This document shows positions 44,749-54,141 of a stretch of DNA of 64,000 nt, one piece after another. The stretch is from the NCBI RefSeq assembly GCF_013403245.1, contig NZ_JACBNQ010000015.1, forward strand, positions 23,858 through 87,857, given 5' to 3'. Each line of letters begins with the position of its first letter. The first letter of the stretch is position 1. The DNA comes from Sedimentibacter hydroxybenzoicus DSM 7310. Its GTDB lineage: Bacteria; Bacillota; Clostridia; Tissierellales; Sedimentibacteraceae. A model generated the notes under the pieces. It saw only the letters and a program-made list of their open reading frames with translations, did no database searches and was not told the DNA's origin. The position numbers and the translations under genes were made by a program.

Positions 44749-45160
44749 ACTTTATATTTTGCCTCCTAAGAAAATATCCGAAATTTATAGTACGTTCATT
44801 TTGAAGTATGCCCTGAATTTATATACTTCATCAATATTTATAATCATCTGTAATGTTTAATTGATACCACATTTCATCATAAATAACGTTTGATGTTCCC
44901 AATTCGCATTTTCACGTTCCCAATTTTTATGTTTACATCCTTGATAATTAATCTATCAATAAAAAACTGCGGGATTCTCTATTATTTGAGTGAGTTAATT
45001 TTGAGCTGCATGAAATTCGTTACATAAAACTACGGATTGGGTACATTAGCGGTTACCCGTATGGAAGTACGGTATAATTTAGTAATGTAATAAAATAATA
45101 ACGAGATATAACCATTTTGTTTAGCTTGGTAATATCTTGTGAGAAAGGAAATATAAAATT
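44749..45160. promoter_or_regulatory. Divergent regulatory region with predicted LytTR box
   Basis: GTTCCCAATT occurs twice as a direct repeat (44895-44904 and 44916-44925, period 21), the spacing used by LytTR regulators. On the adhesin side TATAAT lies at 45073-45078 without a good -35 box, preceded by an imperfect dyad (TTACCCGTA...TACGGTATAA), as expected for an activated promoter. Confidence 0.6.
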
Positions 45161-48100
45161 ATGAGATCATCTGCATTCAAGAAATGGATAGCAATGATAT
45201 TGGCAGTGTTTTTGGTGGCTGGTTCACTGCCGAACGGTATAGTTGTGTATGCCGACGATGGCGACCCGATAATTACATCTTTTGCAGAAGATAACCCCGT
45301 AAAAACTATAACATATAAAATAGGAGAAACGGTCAAAGAATCGGATTTTCCCGATACGCTTGCTGCGGTTGTAAGCGGCACGGCTATTTCAGGAGAGGTA
45401 TATGTTGATGTTGAGTGGGATGCTGAAAAAATTTCAGAAATTGACACAAGCTCGGTTGGGAGCTACGATATTGAAGGTACTGTTAAGGGGTATACACTTG
45501 CGCCTGATTGTCCCCCTCCGGAAGTCTTAGTTAAGATTGTTGAGAAATCAGGGGCTCAATTGATTACTGAACACTCGTTGGAGTGGAAAAAGGGAAGTTA
45601 TTCCACCACTATTACAGGAAATGAAATGAGTATGAACTTGCATACCAACACGGAGGCAAGCGCTGAATGCACTATACGTTTTACTATAGGCAACGTTTCA
45701 ATACCTGCGGGCGGAGCTGAAATCCGCATACCTAAATATATTTTCGAGGATCGTGAAGGGAATAGCATAGGTAGATATATAATTAATTTGAAGGATACAT
45801 CCTTCGAAGAGCGTGAAGATGAGGATACGGAAGAGATTGTTATTACAAACAAGATAGCTCTCAATCCCGCAACCGATTTAGAATGCCCCGTTGTTTATTA
45901 TGTAACCCCATACAATGTGGCGGACGGGTATGCTAAGAATGATATTAAAGCAACATTTAATGTAGATACCGGAGAAACAACTCTAAATGCTGAATCGGAA
46001 GCTCTTACATTAAAAGTAAGCACTCGTGTCACCACACCGTCATTAACTAAAACGGTAGCAAATGAAGGTCAAGGCGGAAAATATGAAACATGGCAGAGTG
46101 ATTGGGGTGTTGCTCCGGATGATGCGGAAGATTACTTTTTTGTGGTGTGGGAACTTAGAACGGGAATTACTCATGCATCACAGCCCGGTACCCTGACATT
46201 TCAGGAAGATGTAGGAGAGAATGGCGAGATAGTTGCATGGTATGATGACGATATATATATAGCTAAAAAATGGCATCAGGGAAATAAAGAGGAATTTGAA
46301 GAATATCCATTTAGGACTTTTACGGAAAAAACGAAAACAAATACATCTACCATAAACTTATATCCTAAGGTTGTTGTAAAATACCCTCGAACAATGCTTG
46401 AGGATGGAACAACGACATTCACCAATAAATGTACAGCGATTATGACCGGTGTAGATTACAAAAGAGAGGGCAGCAGCGATGTGAACTGCAGAAAAACTAA
46501 AGAATCTGCAAATAAATATGTATATACGAAAGTAGACTTTATATACGATGGTGATGTTTTGTCTGTAACTAAGAGCGGCGGTAGTAATATAGCCGGCGGA
46601 ATAAATATATTGGAGGATAAGCTTGCAAATCCCCGCGTAAAGGTTCGCATGGCTATTAATAATCGAGGCTATGATATCTCTGATAGGGGAAAAGATGAGT
46701 ATACAACATATTTGGAAGATGGCATGATGTTTGCCTCAAATGAGAGACTTGACCACGAAGATTATTCATTCATACGTTTTTCCTTAAATGCATTTAATGA
46801 ATATATATGTATAGAAGACCACAATACAGGTCTAACGGAGGTTTTGAATACAGATTATGAAACCTATAGTGCTGTTGAAGTTTGGGTAATGACAAAAGGT
46901 AATCACGATATTGAGGACGATAAATGGACGCATATAGGAAGTGTAAAACGAATTGACCAACACTCCTTTAAGTGGACAGACAAAGATGGCAATAATGAGG
47001 CAATATTTGATTCGGGGTCTAGCTCTGTAAGTGCTGAATTGCCGGAAGGCACATATGATATTTCCTTTAGACATAAAGGGTCACAGTATAGGGTGGAATA
47101 TGCAGTATATTTGCATTATGAAATAAAGCCAAGCGATCATATTTTAAAATTGATCGATGGTCAGGATAAATTGCAGATTTATAATATTAACAGCGGTTAT
47201 GCGAGAGATGCAGGGGGGCAAATACGTACCGGCAGCAGTTACCCCACCGTTGACACTACTATTAAGGATCAAATAACCGAAATTGATATAGAAAAATATG
47301 AGCAAGTTGTTGGGCATGCTCACGGAGGTGCCAGTCTTACCAGGTTTGCTCCCAATTCTACATTTGAAAAGGTAGCCGGAATGACTGCAGAAGATAATGT
47401 AAACAAGTTAACAACCCGAATATATCGTTTAACACAGAGGGAAAGTCTTTCTTATCCATCATCATCAATGAGCGAGGATCAAGTTAAGGAAGGTAACTAC
47501 ATAACCGAACAGAGAAATGGGATATTTTATGATTTGCTGCCTCTGGGTGTAACAGTTGATATGTCATCCATTGAAGCGAGGTTTCCCATCAAAGTCGACA
47601 ACAAATATGTCACCGTAGCATGCAGCCATACAGTTGAGATGGTGGAAAACTGGAGAGGCTCCGGGCGTACCATGATGATTATCCATGTTGAGGTACCGGA
47701 AGAGTATTCCAATTATTATTTTAGTGGAAACCAAGCAACTACGGAATTGACTGTAGGGTTTAAGACAATTAATACTTGGGACAATGTTAGGGACAATGGC
47801 TCTGATGTTCTAAACAGTGCCGCATATTATTCTTTAAACGGCAGCTTGATAAAGGGCAGTCCCGATGATGGTGTCAGAAGAGATGACAAAGCCAGAATAT
47901 TTAAGGACAAAGAGTTTTTTGTTGACTTAAATAACGATGGCAACCCCGAAGATACACTCAACAATGTTATGTACGACGATGTAGTTGTAAAGTATACCGG
48001 TATCAGTCCCACAGAGAGTGGCTTAAGTAAAGCGGTAAAGGCTCTGGGAGATGCATATTATTCGGACATGACAACAGCTGCAGCGACAGGTACATATACT

Positions 48101-50665
48101 TATCAGATTCGTTTCGGTACTGCAACGAACTCAAAGGCAACAGATGTAGTAATGTATGATGTGTTGGAAACAGCGTATGGGGAAAATCCGTCTTGGCAAG
48201 GTACGTTTAAGGATGTGGATACGTCCCATGCACGTAATAAGGGTATAGATGCGAAAGTTTATTATTCGACCTATGATGAATTTAAGAATATAAATCTAAG
48301 TGAAATGCCTGATTATACAGATCTGGACAATTCTGAATATTGGACTGATCAAAAGCCTGAGGACCTTGCGGAGGTTACGGCAATTGCCATTGATCTCAGC
48401 AAGAGTATGACGGGAGGAGCTTATACTTTTGGAGGAGGGGAAGCAGCACTTTGTTATATAACAATGGAAGCTCCCGCAAGTTCTGAGCATGAGTATGCAT
48501 ACAACAGTGCTTATTCGAAGAGCACCCCGGAAGGTAGTACTAATCCTTCGCTTGCGGAGTGTAATATCGTGAAGGTTGGCTTGTATGATCCTGATGTGGA
48601 AATTCACAAGACATCTGATCCAGAAAGCGGAACAAAGGAAGTTCCGGCAATTGCAGGGGTTATGGACTCTATAGAATATCATCTTGCCGTTTCCAACAAA
48701 GAGACCGCTGAAACAATAGAAAAAATTATAATTGAAGATGAGATTCCGGCAGGTCTTTCCATAGATGAGGGAAATTTGAAATGTTGCTTTGGCGATTCGA
48801 TTGATAAAGCGATTCCTGTATCAGATTCACCTCGTGTAGACGTTGATATTCAGGGGCAAAGGCTGACATTCACCGTTGATAAGCTTGCAGCCGGTGAAAC
48901 GGTGCATCTGTTGATTCCCACAAATGTGAAAGATATTGCTGCATCTGGAATGCGGTTTGAGAACACGGCAAGAATTACAGGTTTTAATAAGAGTAACTGG
49001 GATATCGAAAGTGAAACCACATATCATAAAACAGAATCCGTATTGGTTGATGTAACAGCCGAAAAAGAATGGGATGACAATAACGACGAATACGGCGTAC
49101 GTCCGGAAAGTATATATGTGCAGCTCTATGCAGACGGCAATCCCGTTGAAGGAAAAAGAGCAGAACTAAACGAGAGCAACAATTGGCAATATACATTTAA
49201 ATCTCTTCCTAAATATAGATCAGGAGAAATGTACGAGATTAAATACAGCATCAAGGAAGAGGATGTCGACGGATATAAGGCAAGCTTAAGCGGTGACGGT
49301 CTCAAGGTTACAAATACTATTCAGACTAAGGATGAAAATGAAGATGTAATCTTTAAGGTTCAGAAATATCGTTCCGGTACTACGACAGCAGTTCCCGGTG
49401 CGGGGTTTGTTCTGAAAGACGGTGATGATGTCATCGCTCGTGCCGAAACGGATGAAAACGGCATTGCAACCTTTATGCTTACACCCGAGGGCGATATGAG
49501 CTATGAGCTTACTTTATCCGAGGAATATGCCCCTGACGGATACGTCTTGAGTACAGAAACATGGACGGTCAAGCTCCAGCGTGAAAAAGATCCGAGTGTT
49601 ACACTTAATCAGGAGCAAAATATATTCAGAATTATATGGAAATGGATAGTGCACATATTTACCGGAGAAGGTACAGGTGCCACCATGGAAGACGGAAAGC
49701 TGGTTGTATATAATGACTATATTGAAGTCTATGAACCAATACCTGCAGAGGCAGTGATAAAAGCCGAAAAAACTTTGGATGGCTTGCCAGCCACAGGCAG
49801 CAGCTTTGAATTTAACTTGAAGGATGAAAGCGGCAACATAATTCAGACGAAAAACAATGACGGCGGTGATATTAATTTTGACGCATTGACCTTTGACAGT
49901 GAAGGAACCTTTATATATTACATCGCCGAGCAGGCAGGAAGCGATTCGAGCATTGTTTATGACGATACGGTATACAAGGCAGTAATCAATGTTACAAAAG
50001 ACAAGGACTATCATGCAGAGATATCCTATGAAAGGGACTCGGAGCCATGTGATGGAATACCGGTATTTACCAACACCACAAAGGATGAACCTAAGTCTGA
50101 CTTAACTTCCGTGACGGTAAACAAGGTTTGGAGTAAAGATAAAAGCAGCAATAGACCGGATAATGTGACAGTACAGCTTTATCAGAACGGAGATGCATAT
50201 GGCGATGCCGAAATACTAAGCTCCGACAATGGCTGGCAGCACACATGGACAGAGCTGGATGATGAATATACATGGACGGTGGATGAAATTAATATACCGT
50301 CAGGGTATGAAAAAACAGTGACAAACAGCGGCGGTGTATGGACTATAACAAATACTTCCACAACACCGACGGAAAAGCCGGAGAAACCGGATAAACCTGA
50401 GGAGCCGAAGGAACCAAAGGAGCCTGAAAAACCCGAAGAACCAAAGGAACCAAAAAATCCGGGAGATCCATCTGTAGATATAGACGACCCAGGCATTCCT
50501 GCCGATGTGATTGATATACCACCGGAACGACCGACCGATCCCGGTGTGCCTCTTACCGGAAATACTTCCTTAATGATAGCATGGATTATACTGGCAATTG
50601 TTTCGGTGATGGGAATAATTACAACGTTGTTTGGGAAAAAGTTGTGTATGAGAAAACAGACTTAA
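45161..50665 (+). CDS. Large sortase-anchored adhesin with Cna_B, SpaA and FctA-type domains
   Basis: 1834-residue wall protein. Signal peptide MRSSAFKKWIAMILAVFLVA...VYA (~1-30); an Ig-like segment (~45-130); a long beta-rich ligand-binding-like region (~140-1290) of unassigned fold; Cna_B at ~1296-1387; SpaA/prealbumin-like domain at ~1395-1470; FctA-like domain at ~1531-1637; Cna_B at ~1649-1733; Pro/Glu/Lys stalk; sorting signal VPLTG (~1796), a hydrophobic helix and KKLCMRKQT tail. Several of these domains usually carry Lys-Asn isopeptide bonds. A class B sortase gene follows immediately and probably anchors it. Start at ATG 45161 behind GAAAGGAAA. Ligand unknown. Confidence 0.88.
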   Translation: MRSSAFKKWIAMILAVFLVAGSLPNGIVVYADDGDPIITSFAEDNPVKTITYKIGETVKESDFPDTLAAVVSGTAISGEVYVDVEWDAEKISEIDTSSVGSYDIEGTVKGYTLAPDCPPPEVLVKIVEKSGAQLITEHSLEWKKGSYSTTITGNEMSMNLHTNTEASAECTIRFTIGNVSIPAGGAEIRIPKYIFEDREGNSIGRYIINLKDTSFEEREDEDTEEIVITNKIALNPATDLECPVVYYVTPYNVADGYAKNDIKATFNVDTGETTLNAESEALTLKVSTRVTTPSLTKTVANEGQGGKYETWQSDWGVAPDDAEDYFFVVWELRTGITHASQPGTLTFQEDVGENGEIVAWYDDDIYIAKKWHQGNKEEFEEYPFRTFTEKTKTNTSTINLYPKVVVKYPRTMLEDGTTTFTNKCTAIMTGVDYKREGSSDVNCRKTKESANKYVYTKVDFIYDGDVLSVTKSGGSNIAGGINILEDKLANPRVKVRMAINNRGYDISDRGKDEYTTYLEDGMMFASNERLDHEDYSFIRFSLNAFNEYICIEDHNTGLTEVLNTDYETYSAVEVWVMTKGNHDIEDDKWTHIGSVKRIDQHSFKWTDKDGNNEAIFDSGSSSVSAELPEGTYDISFRHKGSQYRVEYAVYLHYEIKPSDHILKLIDGQDKLQIYNINSGYARDAGGQIRTGSSYPTVDTTIKDQITEIDIEKYEQVVGHAHGGASLTRFAPNSTFEKVAGMTAEDNVNKLTTRIYRLTQRESLSYPSSSMSEDQVKEGNYITEQRNGIFYDLLPLGVTVDMSSIEARFPIKVDNKYVTVACSHTVEMVENWRGSGRTMMIIHVEVPEEYSNYYFSGNQATTELTVGFKTINTWDNVRDNGSDVLNSAAYYSLNGSLIKGSPDDGVRRDDKARIFKDKEFFVDLNNDGNPEDTLNNVMYDDVVVKYTGISPTESGLSKAVKALGDAYYSDMTTAAATGTYTYQIRFGTATNSKATDVVMYDVLETAYGENPSWQGTFKDVDTSHARNKGIDAKVYYSTYDEFKNINLSEMPDYTDLDNSEYWTDQKPEDLAEVTAIAIDLSKSMTGGAYTFGGGEAALCYITMEAPASSEHEYAYNSAYSKSTPEGSTNPSLAECNIVKVGLYDPDVEIHKTSDPESGTKEVPAIAGVMDSIEYHLAVSNKETAETIEKIIIEDEIPAGLSIDEGNLKCCFGDSIDKAIPVSDSPRVDVDIQGQRLTFTVDKLAAGETVHLLIPTNVKDIAASGMRFENTARITGFNKSNWDIESETTYHKTESVLVDVTAEKEWDDNNDEYGVRPESIYVQLYADGNPVEGKRAELNESNNWQYTFKSLPKYRSGEMYEIKYSIKEEDVDGYKASLSGDGLKVTNTIQTKDENEDVIFKVQKYRSGTTTAVPGAGFVLKDGDDVIARAETDENGIATFMLTPEGDMSYELTLSEEYAPDGYVLSTETWTVKLQREKDPSVTLNQEQNIFRIIWKWIVHIFTGEGTGATMEDGKLVVYNDYIEVYEPIPAEAVIKAEKTLDGLPATGSSFEFNLKDESGNIIQTKNNDGGDINFDALTFDSEGTFIYYIAEQAGSDSSIVYDDTVYKAVINVTKDKDYHAEISYERDSEPCDGIPVFTNTTKDEPKSDLTSVTVNKVWSKDKSSNRPDNVTVQLYQNGDAYGDAEILSSDNGWQHTWTELDDEYTWTVDEINIPSGYEKTVTNSGGVWTITNTSTTPTEKPEKPDKPEEPKEPKEPEKPEEPKEPKNPGDPSVDIDDPGIPADVIDIPPERPTDPGVPLTGNTSLMIAWIILAIVSVMGIITTLFGKKLCMRKQT

Positions 50666-50675
50666 TTTGACATAT

Positions 50676-50702
50676 GGGGCGCGGAAATTTATTTCCCGCC
50701 CC
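50676..50702 (+). terminator. Hairpin between adhesin and sortase genes
   Basis: GGGGCGCGGAAA and TTTCCCGCCCC pair with one bulge, followed by CTCTCCTTT. It could reduce read-through from the adhesin into the sortase gene. Confidence 0.55.
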
Positions 50703-50737
50703 CTCTCCTTTAAGTGAGAAAGAGGTGATTTTTAAAA

Positions 50738-51631
50738 ATGTGCTTTTATGATGAGCAGCAGCATAATAAACAGCGGCAGCAAAAGTACAATCGTGTGCTG
50801 TCCATTTTTCTCTACATATTTATCGTCCTTTTTTTCTTGTCGGTATTCATGATTGCAAAGGAATATATTCAGAGTCAAATGGAGGAAGCAGCATTTGAAC
50901 AATTGAGAATGCGTTTGGCGGAAGCCGAAAAAGAAATTGTTAAACCGGCAGATACAAATAACAACAACCAAAATGATACGGCAGATGCAAATAACAGCCA
51001 TCAAACTGACATGGAAGATAAAAAGAAAAGCGGGGAAGAGCATATTATTGCAAACTATGCTAGCCTATCCGAGCTTAATGATGACTATATTGGATGGATT
51101 AAAATCAGCAATACGAATATTGACTACCCTGTCATGTATACACCGGAAGACCCTGAACACTATTTGCGGCGTGCCTTTGACAAGACAAAATCCATAAGCG
51201 GAACACCATTTGTCGGTAAAGGGGCAGGCATAGACAGCGATTGTTTTATTATCTATGGACACAATATGGGTAGAAATGATACCATCATGTTTGGAACACT
51301 GGATAACTATAAGGAAAAAGCATTCTGGGAGGAAAATCGCACATTTTCATTTTATACTGCAAGCGAAAAGAGGACATACGAGGTGTTTGCCGCAATGGAA
51401 ACACGCGTACTCTATACAGATGAGGAAGGACTCCGGTATTATTACTATTCGGGAGAGCTGTCGGAAGCGGATTTTTCCGATTTAACAGAGTGGCTGATAA
51501 AAAATGCTATTTATGATACCGATATTGTCCCTGTCAATGGTGAGCAGATATTGATTCTTTCAACCTGCAGCTACCAGACAAAAAACGGCCGATTTGTCGT
51601 AGCTGCAAGATTGGTAAATGCCGCAGACTAA
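50738..51631 (+). CDS. srtB: Class B sortase
   Basis: 297-residue membrane-anchored transpeptidase. One N-terminal helix (~25-45; FLYIFIVLFFLSVFMIAKE), a charged Asn/Asp/Lys-rich linker, and the sortase fold with catalytic His in IYGHNMG (~175), Cys in ILSTCSYQT (~275) and Arg in NGRFVVAARL (~284). It cleaves a sorting motif and links the protein to peptidoglycan or a pilus base. The preceding gene ends in VPLTG with tail, so it is the obvious substrate. ATG 50738 lies behind AGAGGTGA. Class B assignment rests on the TC-S-Y-x-T region and spacing; the class B tree contains several subtypes. Confidence 0.88.
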   Translation: MCFYDEQQHNKQRQQKYNRVLSIFLYIFIVLFFLSVFMIAKEYIQSQMEEAAFEQLRMRLAEAEKEIVKPADTNNNNQNDTADANNSHQTDMEDKKKSGEEHIIANYASLSELNDDYIGWIKISNTNIDYPVMYTPEDPEHYLRRAFDKTKSISGTPFVGKGAGIDSDCFIIYGHNMGRNDTIMFGTLDNYKEKAFWEENRTFSFYTASEKRTYEVFAAMETRVLYTDEEGLRYYYYSGELSEADFSDLTEWLIKNAIYDTDIVPVNGEQILILSTCSYQTKNGRFVVAARLVNAAD

Positions 51632-51656
51632 CATGAAAATAACTGTAATTTTAAAA

Positions 51657-51689
51657 ACAGCTCCGGAAGCAATGACTTTCCGGAGCTGT
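51657..51689 (+). terminator. Terminator-like hairpin after srtB
   Basis: ACAGCTCCGGAA and TTCCGGAGCTGT form a 12-bp stem; the following TTACATTTC is only weakly U-rich. Confidence 0.6.
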
Positions 51690-51869
51690 TACATTTCTAA
51701 ATATTTATCTGCCATATAAAGTGCAAAATCTTTCAGCTCCTTCAAAGGTTCTACTATAAAATTCTTTCAAGAAAAGGAATGTTCCTGTTAAATGTTTACA
51801 AACAATTTAAACAATAGTATAATTAAAGGAGTTGGATTTTAATTCCACATGAAAGGTTGGATATTAAAA

Positions 51870-52739
51870 ATGATAAAATTAATTGTAGACAGTGCATGTG
51901 ACATAAACAGCGAGATAAAAGATAATTATGATATTGAAGTTATTCCTTTCAGTGTCACCATTGACGGTGTTTCTTATGTAGATGGTGTTGACATTGATTT
52001 AGATAGTGTTTATGAGAAAATGAGATCCGGTAAGGTGCCTAAAACTTCTCAGGTATCCTTTGAGGCAGTTTCCAAAGTTGTTGAAAAATGTGTTTCAAAT
52101 AATGATGATTTTATTTACCTTGCCTTTTCATCCAAATTATCGGGGACATATGGTTTTGCCAAAAAAATCATTGATGCTTATAAGGAAAAATATATGGAAA
52201 GAAAAATGGTTGTAATCGATTCCAAGGGAGGAGCAGGGGGCAACGGATTGATTGCATTGCAGGCATTGAAGATGATTAAAAGAAATCTTCCCCTTGAAAC
52301 AATCATAAGACAAATTCAATTTATGGTCAACCATATAGTATATTACTTTACAATAACCGACCTGGAATGGCTGTCTAAGGGCGGCAGAATAAACAAGACC
52401 GTCGGCTATGTGGGAAATGCGTTAAATATAAAGCCTTACTTGACTGTAGAAAACGGCAAAATTATAATTTCTAAAATGATTCACGGCGGCAAAAAAACAA
52501 TTCGGACATTAGTAAAGGATGTAGCAGAGGGAACAAAGAAATTTTCAAATCAAACCATCGGAATAAGCCATGCAAATGATTTAAATACCGCATTAAAGGT
52601 TGAACAGCTAATAAAGGAAGCCGTAACCGGATGTAAAACAACCATCTTTGAAATAAGTGCGGTACTTGGTTCCCACTTAGGAATCGGCGGAGTGGGAGTA
52701 TTCTTTTTCGACGAAGAACCGGAATTTTATGAATTTTAG
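51870..52739 (+). CDS. DegV-family fatty-acid-binding protein
   Basis: 289 residues, typical DegV length. It begins IKLIVDSACDI, with SGKVPKTSQVS (~55) and AFSSKLSGTY (~89-98) that line the lipid carboxylate pocket in FakB-type proteins, and DLEWLSKGGRINK (~163-175). FakB proteins present fatty acids to the kinase FakA for incorporation into phospholipid. I set the start at ATG 51870 since the family begins there; ATG 51849 is 17 bases from the AAAGGAG. No fakA gene is in the window. Monocistronic as far as can be seen. Confidence 0.85.
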   Translation: MIKLIVDSACDINSEIKDNYDIEVIPFSVTIDGVSYVDGVDIDLDSVYEKMRSGKVPKTSQVSFEAVSKVVEKCVSNNDDFIYLAFSSKLSGTYGFAKKIIDAYKEKYMERKMVVIDSKGGAGGNGLIALQALKMIKRNLPLETIIRQIQFMVNHIVYYFTITDLEWLSKGGRINKTVGYVGNALNIKPYLTVENGKIIISKMIHGGKKTIRTLVKDVAEGTKKFSNQTIGISHANDLNTALKVEQLIKEAVTGCKTTIFEISAVLGSHLGIGGVGVFFFDEEPEFYEF

Positions 52740-52799
52740 TTCAGCTTTATCAAGCAAATATAACCCTGCACATCAAGCCAATGCATATATTATGTATGA

Positions 52800-53408
52800 T
52801 TATATTAACTGTTTTAAAATTAACTTTAACTCATAGTCAATAAAATCATCCAAGTTCCAATAATTTGTTAGTTTAGAATCACTTGTTAATCCAAAAAACC
52901 TTTCGCCATGTGATACGAAGCTTATATTTCTTAGTCCATTTAGTGTGTTATTATTCTGTGAATAACGCATATTTGACGTCATTAGATACATTACCCATTT
53001 CACTTGTTCTTCCGGTAATAATCTGGCTAAACCAATTCCTTTGGAACCCGCAAACTTAAGCGCTCCATCTTGGAATGCTCCATTTGACGTAATTATTGTG
53101 CCTTTTGTTCTATCTCCTCCGATTTGAGATAATTTAGAATGAAATTCTTCTACATCATCTACCGGTAATGACTTTCCATAATCCTTACATTCCCATATCC
53201 AAATAATAGAAGGTGTTGTACTATTACCAACATAAACTTCAACTGAAACGTCCGTAATAATATCAGCATCTCTGTCTTTAGAGTAATAACCTTTCCCTTT
53301 AAAGACCTTGCAGGAATTAGGCAATAATCCCAGTTGCCCATTATCTAAAAGTGATTTTATTGCATCATAAACTTCTGACTCAAATCTCTTTCCTGTGTTT
53401 TTTGGCAT
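52800..53408 (-). CDS. Mrr-like restriction endonuclease-fold protein
   Basis: 202 residues with a PD-(D/E)XK core: GKRFESEVYDAI (~5), D in RDADIITDVSVEV (~48) and the E-x-K signature IWECKDYGK (~73-81), followed by GTIITSNGAFQDGALKFAGS (~100-119), a pattern seen in Mrr_cat / restriction-type nucleases. It has no specificity or methyltransferase partner. Likely a stand-alone defence or DNA-processing nuclease. ATG 53408 lies behind AGGAGAAGG. A LexA-like sequence (CGAATGTATGTTCT at 53531-53544) is found upstream. The C-terminal ~60 residues are unassigned. Confidence 0.72.
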   Translation of the reverse strand: MPKNTGKRFESEVYDAIKSLLDNGQLGLLPNSCKVFKGKGYYSKDRDADIITDVSVEVYVGNSTTPSIIWIWECKDYGKSLPVDDVEEFHSKLSQIGGDRTKGTIITSNGAFQDGALKFAGSKGIGLARLLPEEQVKWVMYLMTSNMRYSQNNNTLNGLRNISFVSHGERFFGLTSDSKLTNYWNLDDFIDYELKLILKQLI

Positions 53409-53583
53409 TTCCTTCTCCTGTCATATATTTTTGTATTTCTAAATCTCTGATAATTTCAACAATAATTTTTTTCTGCGGTTTTCTGCTGAGCTGTGTATTG
53501 TAATTCATCCATATTGGGCTTTTATATAAACGAATGTATGTTCTTGTATTATTGTACTACAATTTGTAAATTTTTGCAATAAA

Positions 53584-53622
53584 ATAAAAAAGGATATAAA
53601 AGTTTTTCACTCTCATATCCTC
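53584..53622 (-). terminator. Terminator of the molybdenum hydroxylase operon
   Basis: On the minus strand GGATAT...ATATCC followed by TTTTTTATTTT. Confidence 0.6.
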
Positions 53623-53676
53623 ATTAATATATTTCTATTATATTAACATAGAAAAAAATTGACGTACAGTATTCAT

Positions 53677-54141
53677 TTATGGATGAAGTATAGAAGTAAC
53701 TGCTTCTTTGATTTCCTGATAGCTGGTGCATCTGCATAAATTAGACTGTAGCCACTCTTCGGTTACATACTCATCAGCTTCGGGATGCTGCTCAGCCAAT
53801 GCATGGCAGACCATAATAAATCCGGAGGTGCAAAATCCACATTGAAATCCCCATTTCTCAACAAATGCCTTTTGAATCGGAGCATTTTTCAGACCCTCTA
53901 TGGTAGTTATTTTATGCCCTATCATTTCCACAGTAAGAACGATGCACGATTTTACGGACCAGCCGTCCACAATAACCGTGCATGCACCGCAGTCTCCGTT
54001 TTCGCATCCGGGCTTTGCTCCGGTAAGATTAAGCTCTGTGCGCAAAGTGTAAAGGAGGGTGTCTGACGGCTCTGCCACAACCTTTCTTTTTTCTCCGTTA
54101 ACATCCAACTCTATTATACTTGTATCAGATATTTTTATCAT
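53677..54141 (-). CDS. Molybdenum hydroxylase, 2Fe-2S subunit (CoxS/XdhC-type)
   Basis: 154 residues carrying two 2Fe-2S clusters: plant-ferredoxin type CENGDCGACTV (~41-51) and C-terminal QCGFCTSGF...LCRCTSY (~102-145). It passes electrons from the molybdenum centre of the large subunit to FAD. Its ATG overlaps the stop of the FAD subunit gene by 4 bases. Length and all eight cysteines are normal for the family. Last gene of the three-subunit operon. Confidence 0.9.
   Translation of the reverse strand: MIKISDTSIIELDVNGEKRKVVAEPSDTLLYTLRTELNLTGAKPGCENGDCGACTVIVDGWSVKSCIVLTVEMIGHKITTIEGLKNAPIQKAFVEKWGFQCGFCTSGFIMVCHALAEQHPEADEYVTEEWLQSNLCRCTSYQEIKEAVTSILHP

Noticed and set aside
51693..51765. 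Minus-strand frame ending ...EPLKELKDFALYMADKYLEM
   Set aside because: It reads like a gene tail, but it is only about 25 codons with no recognisable family, too short to support a pseudogene call.
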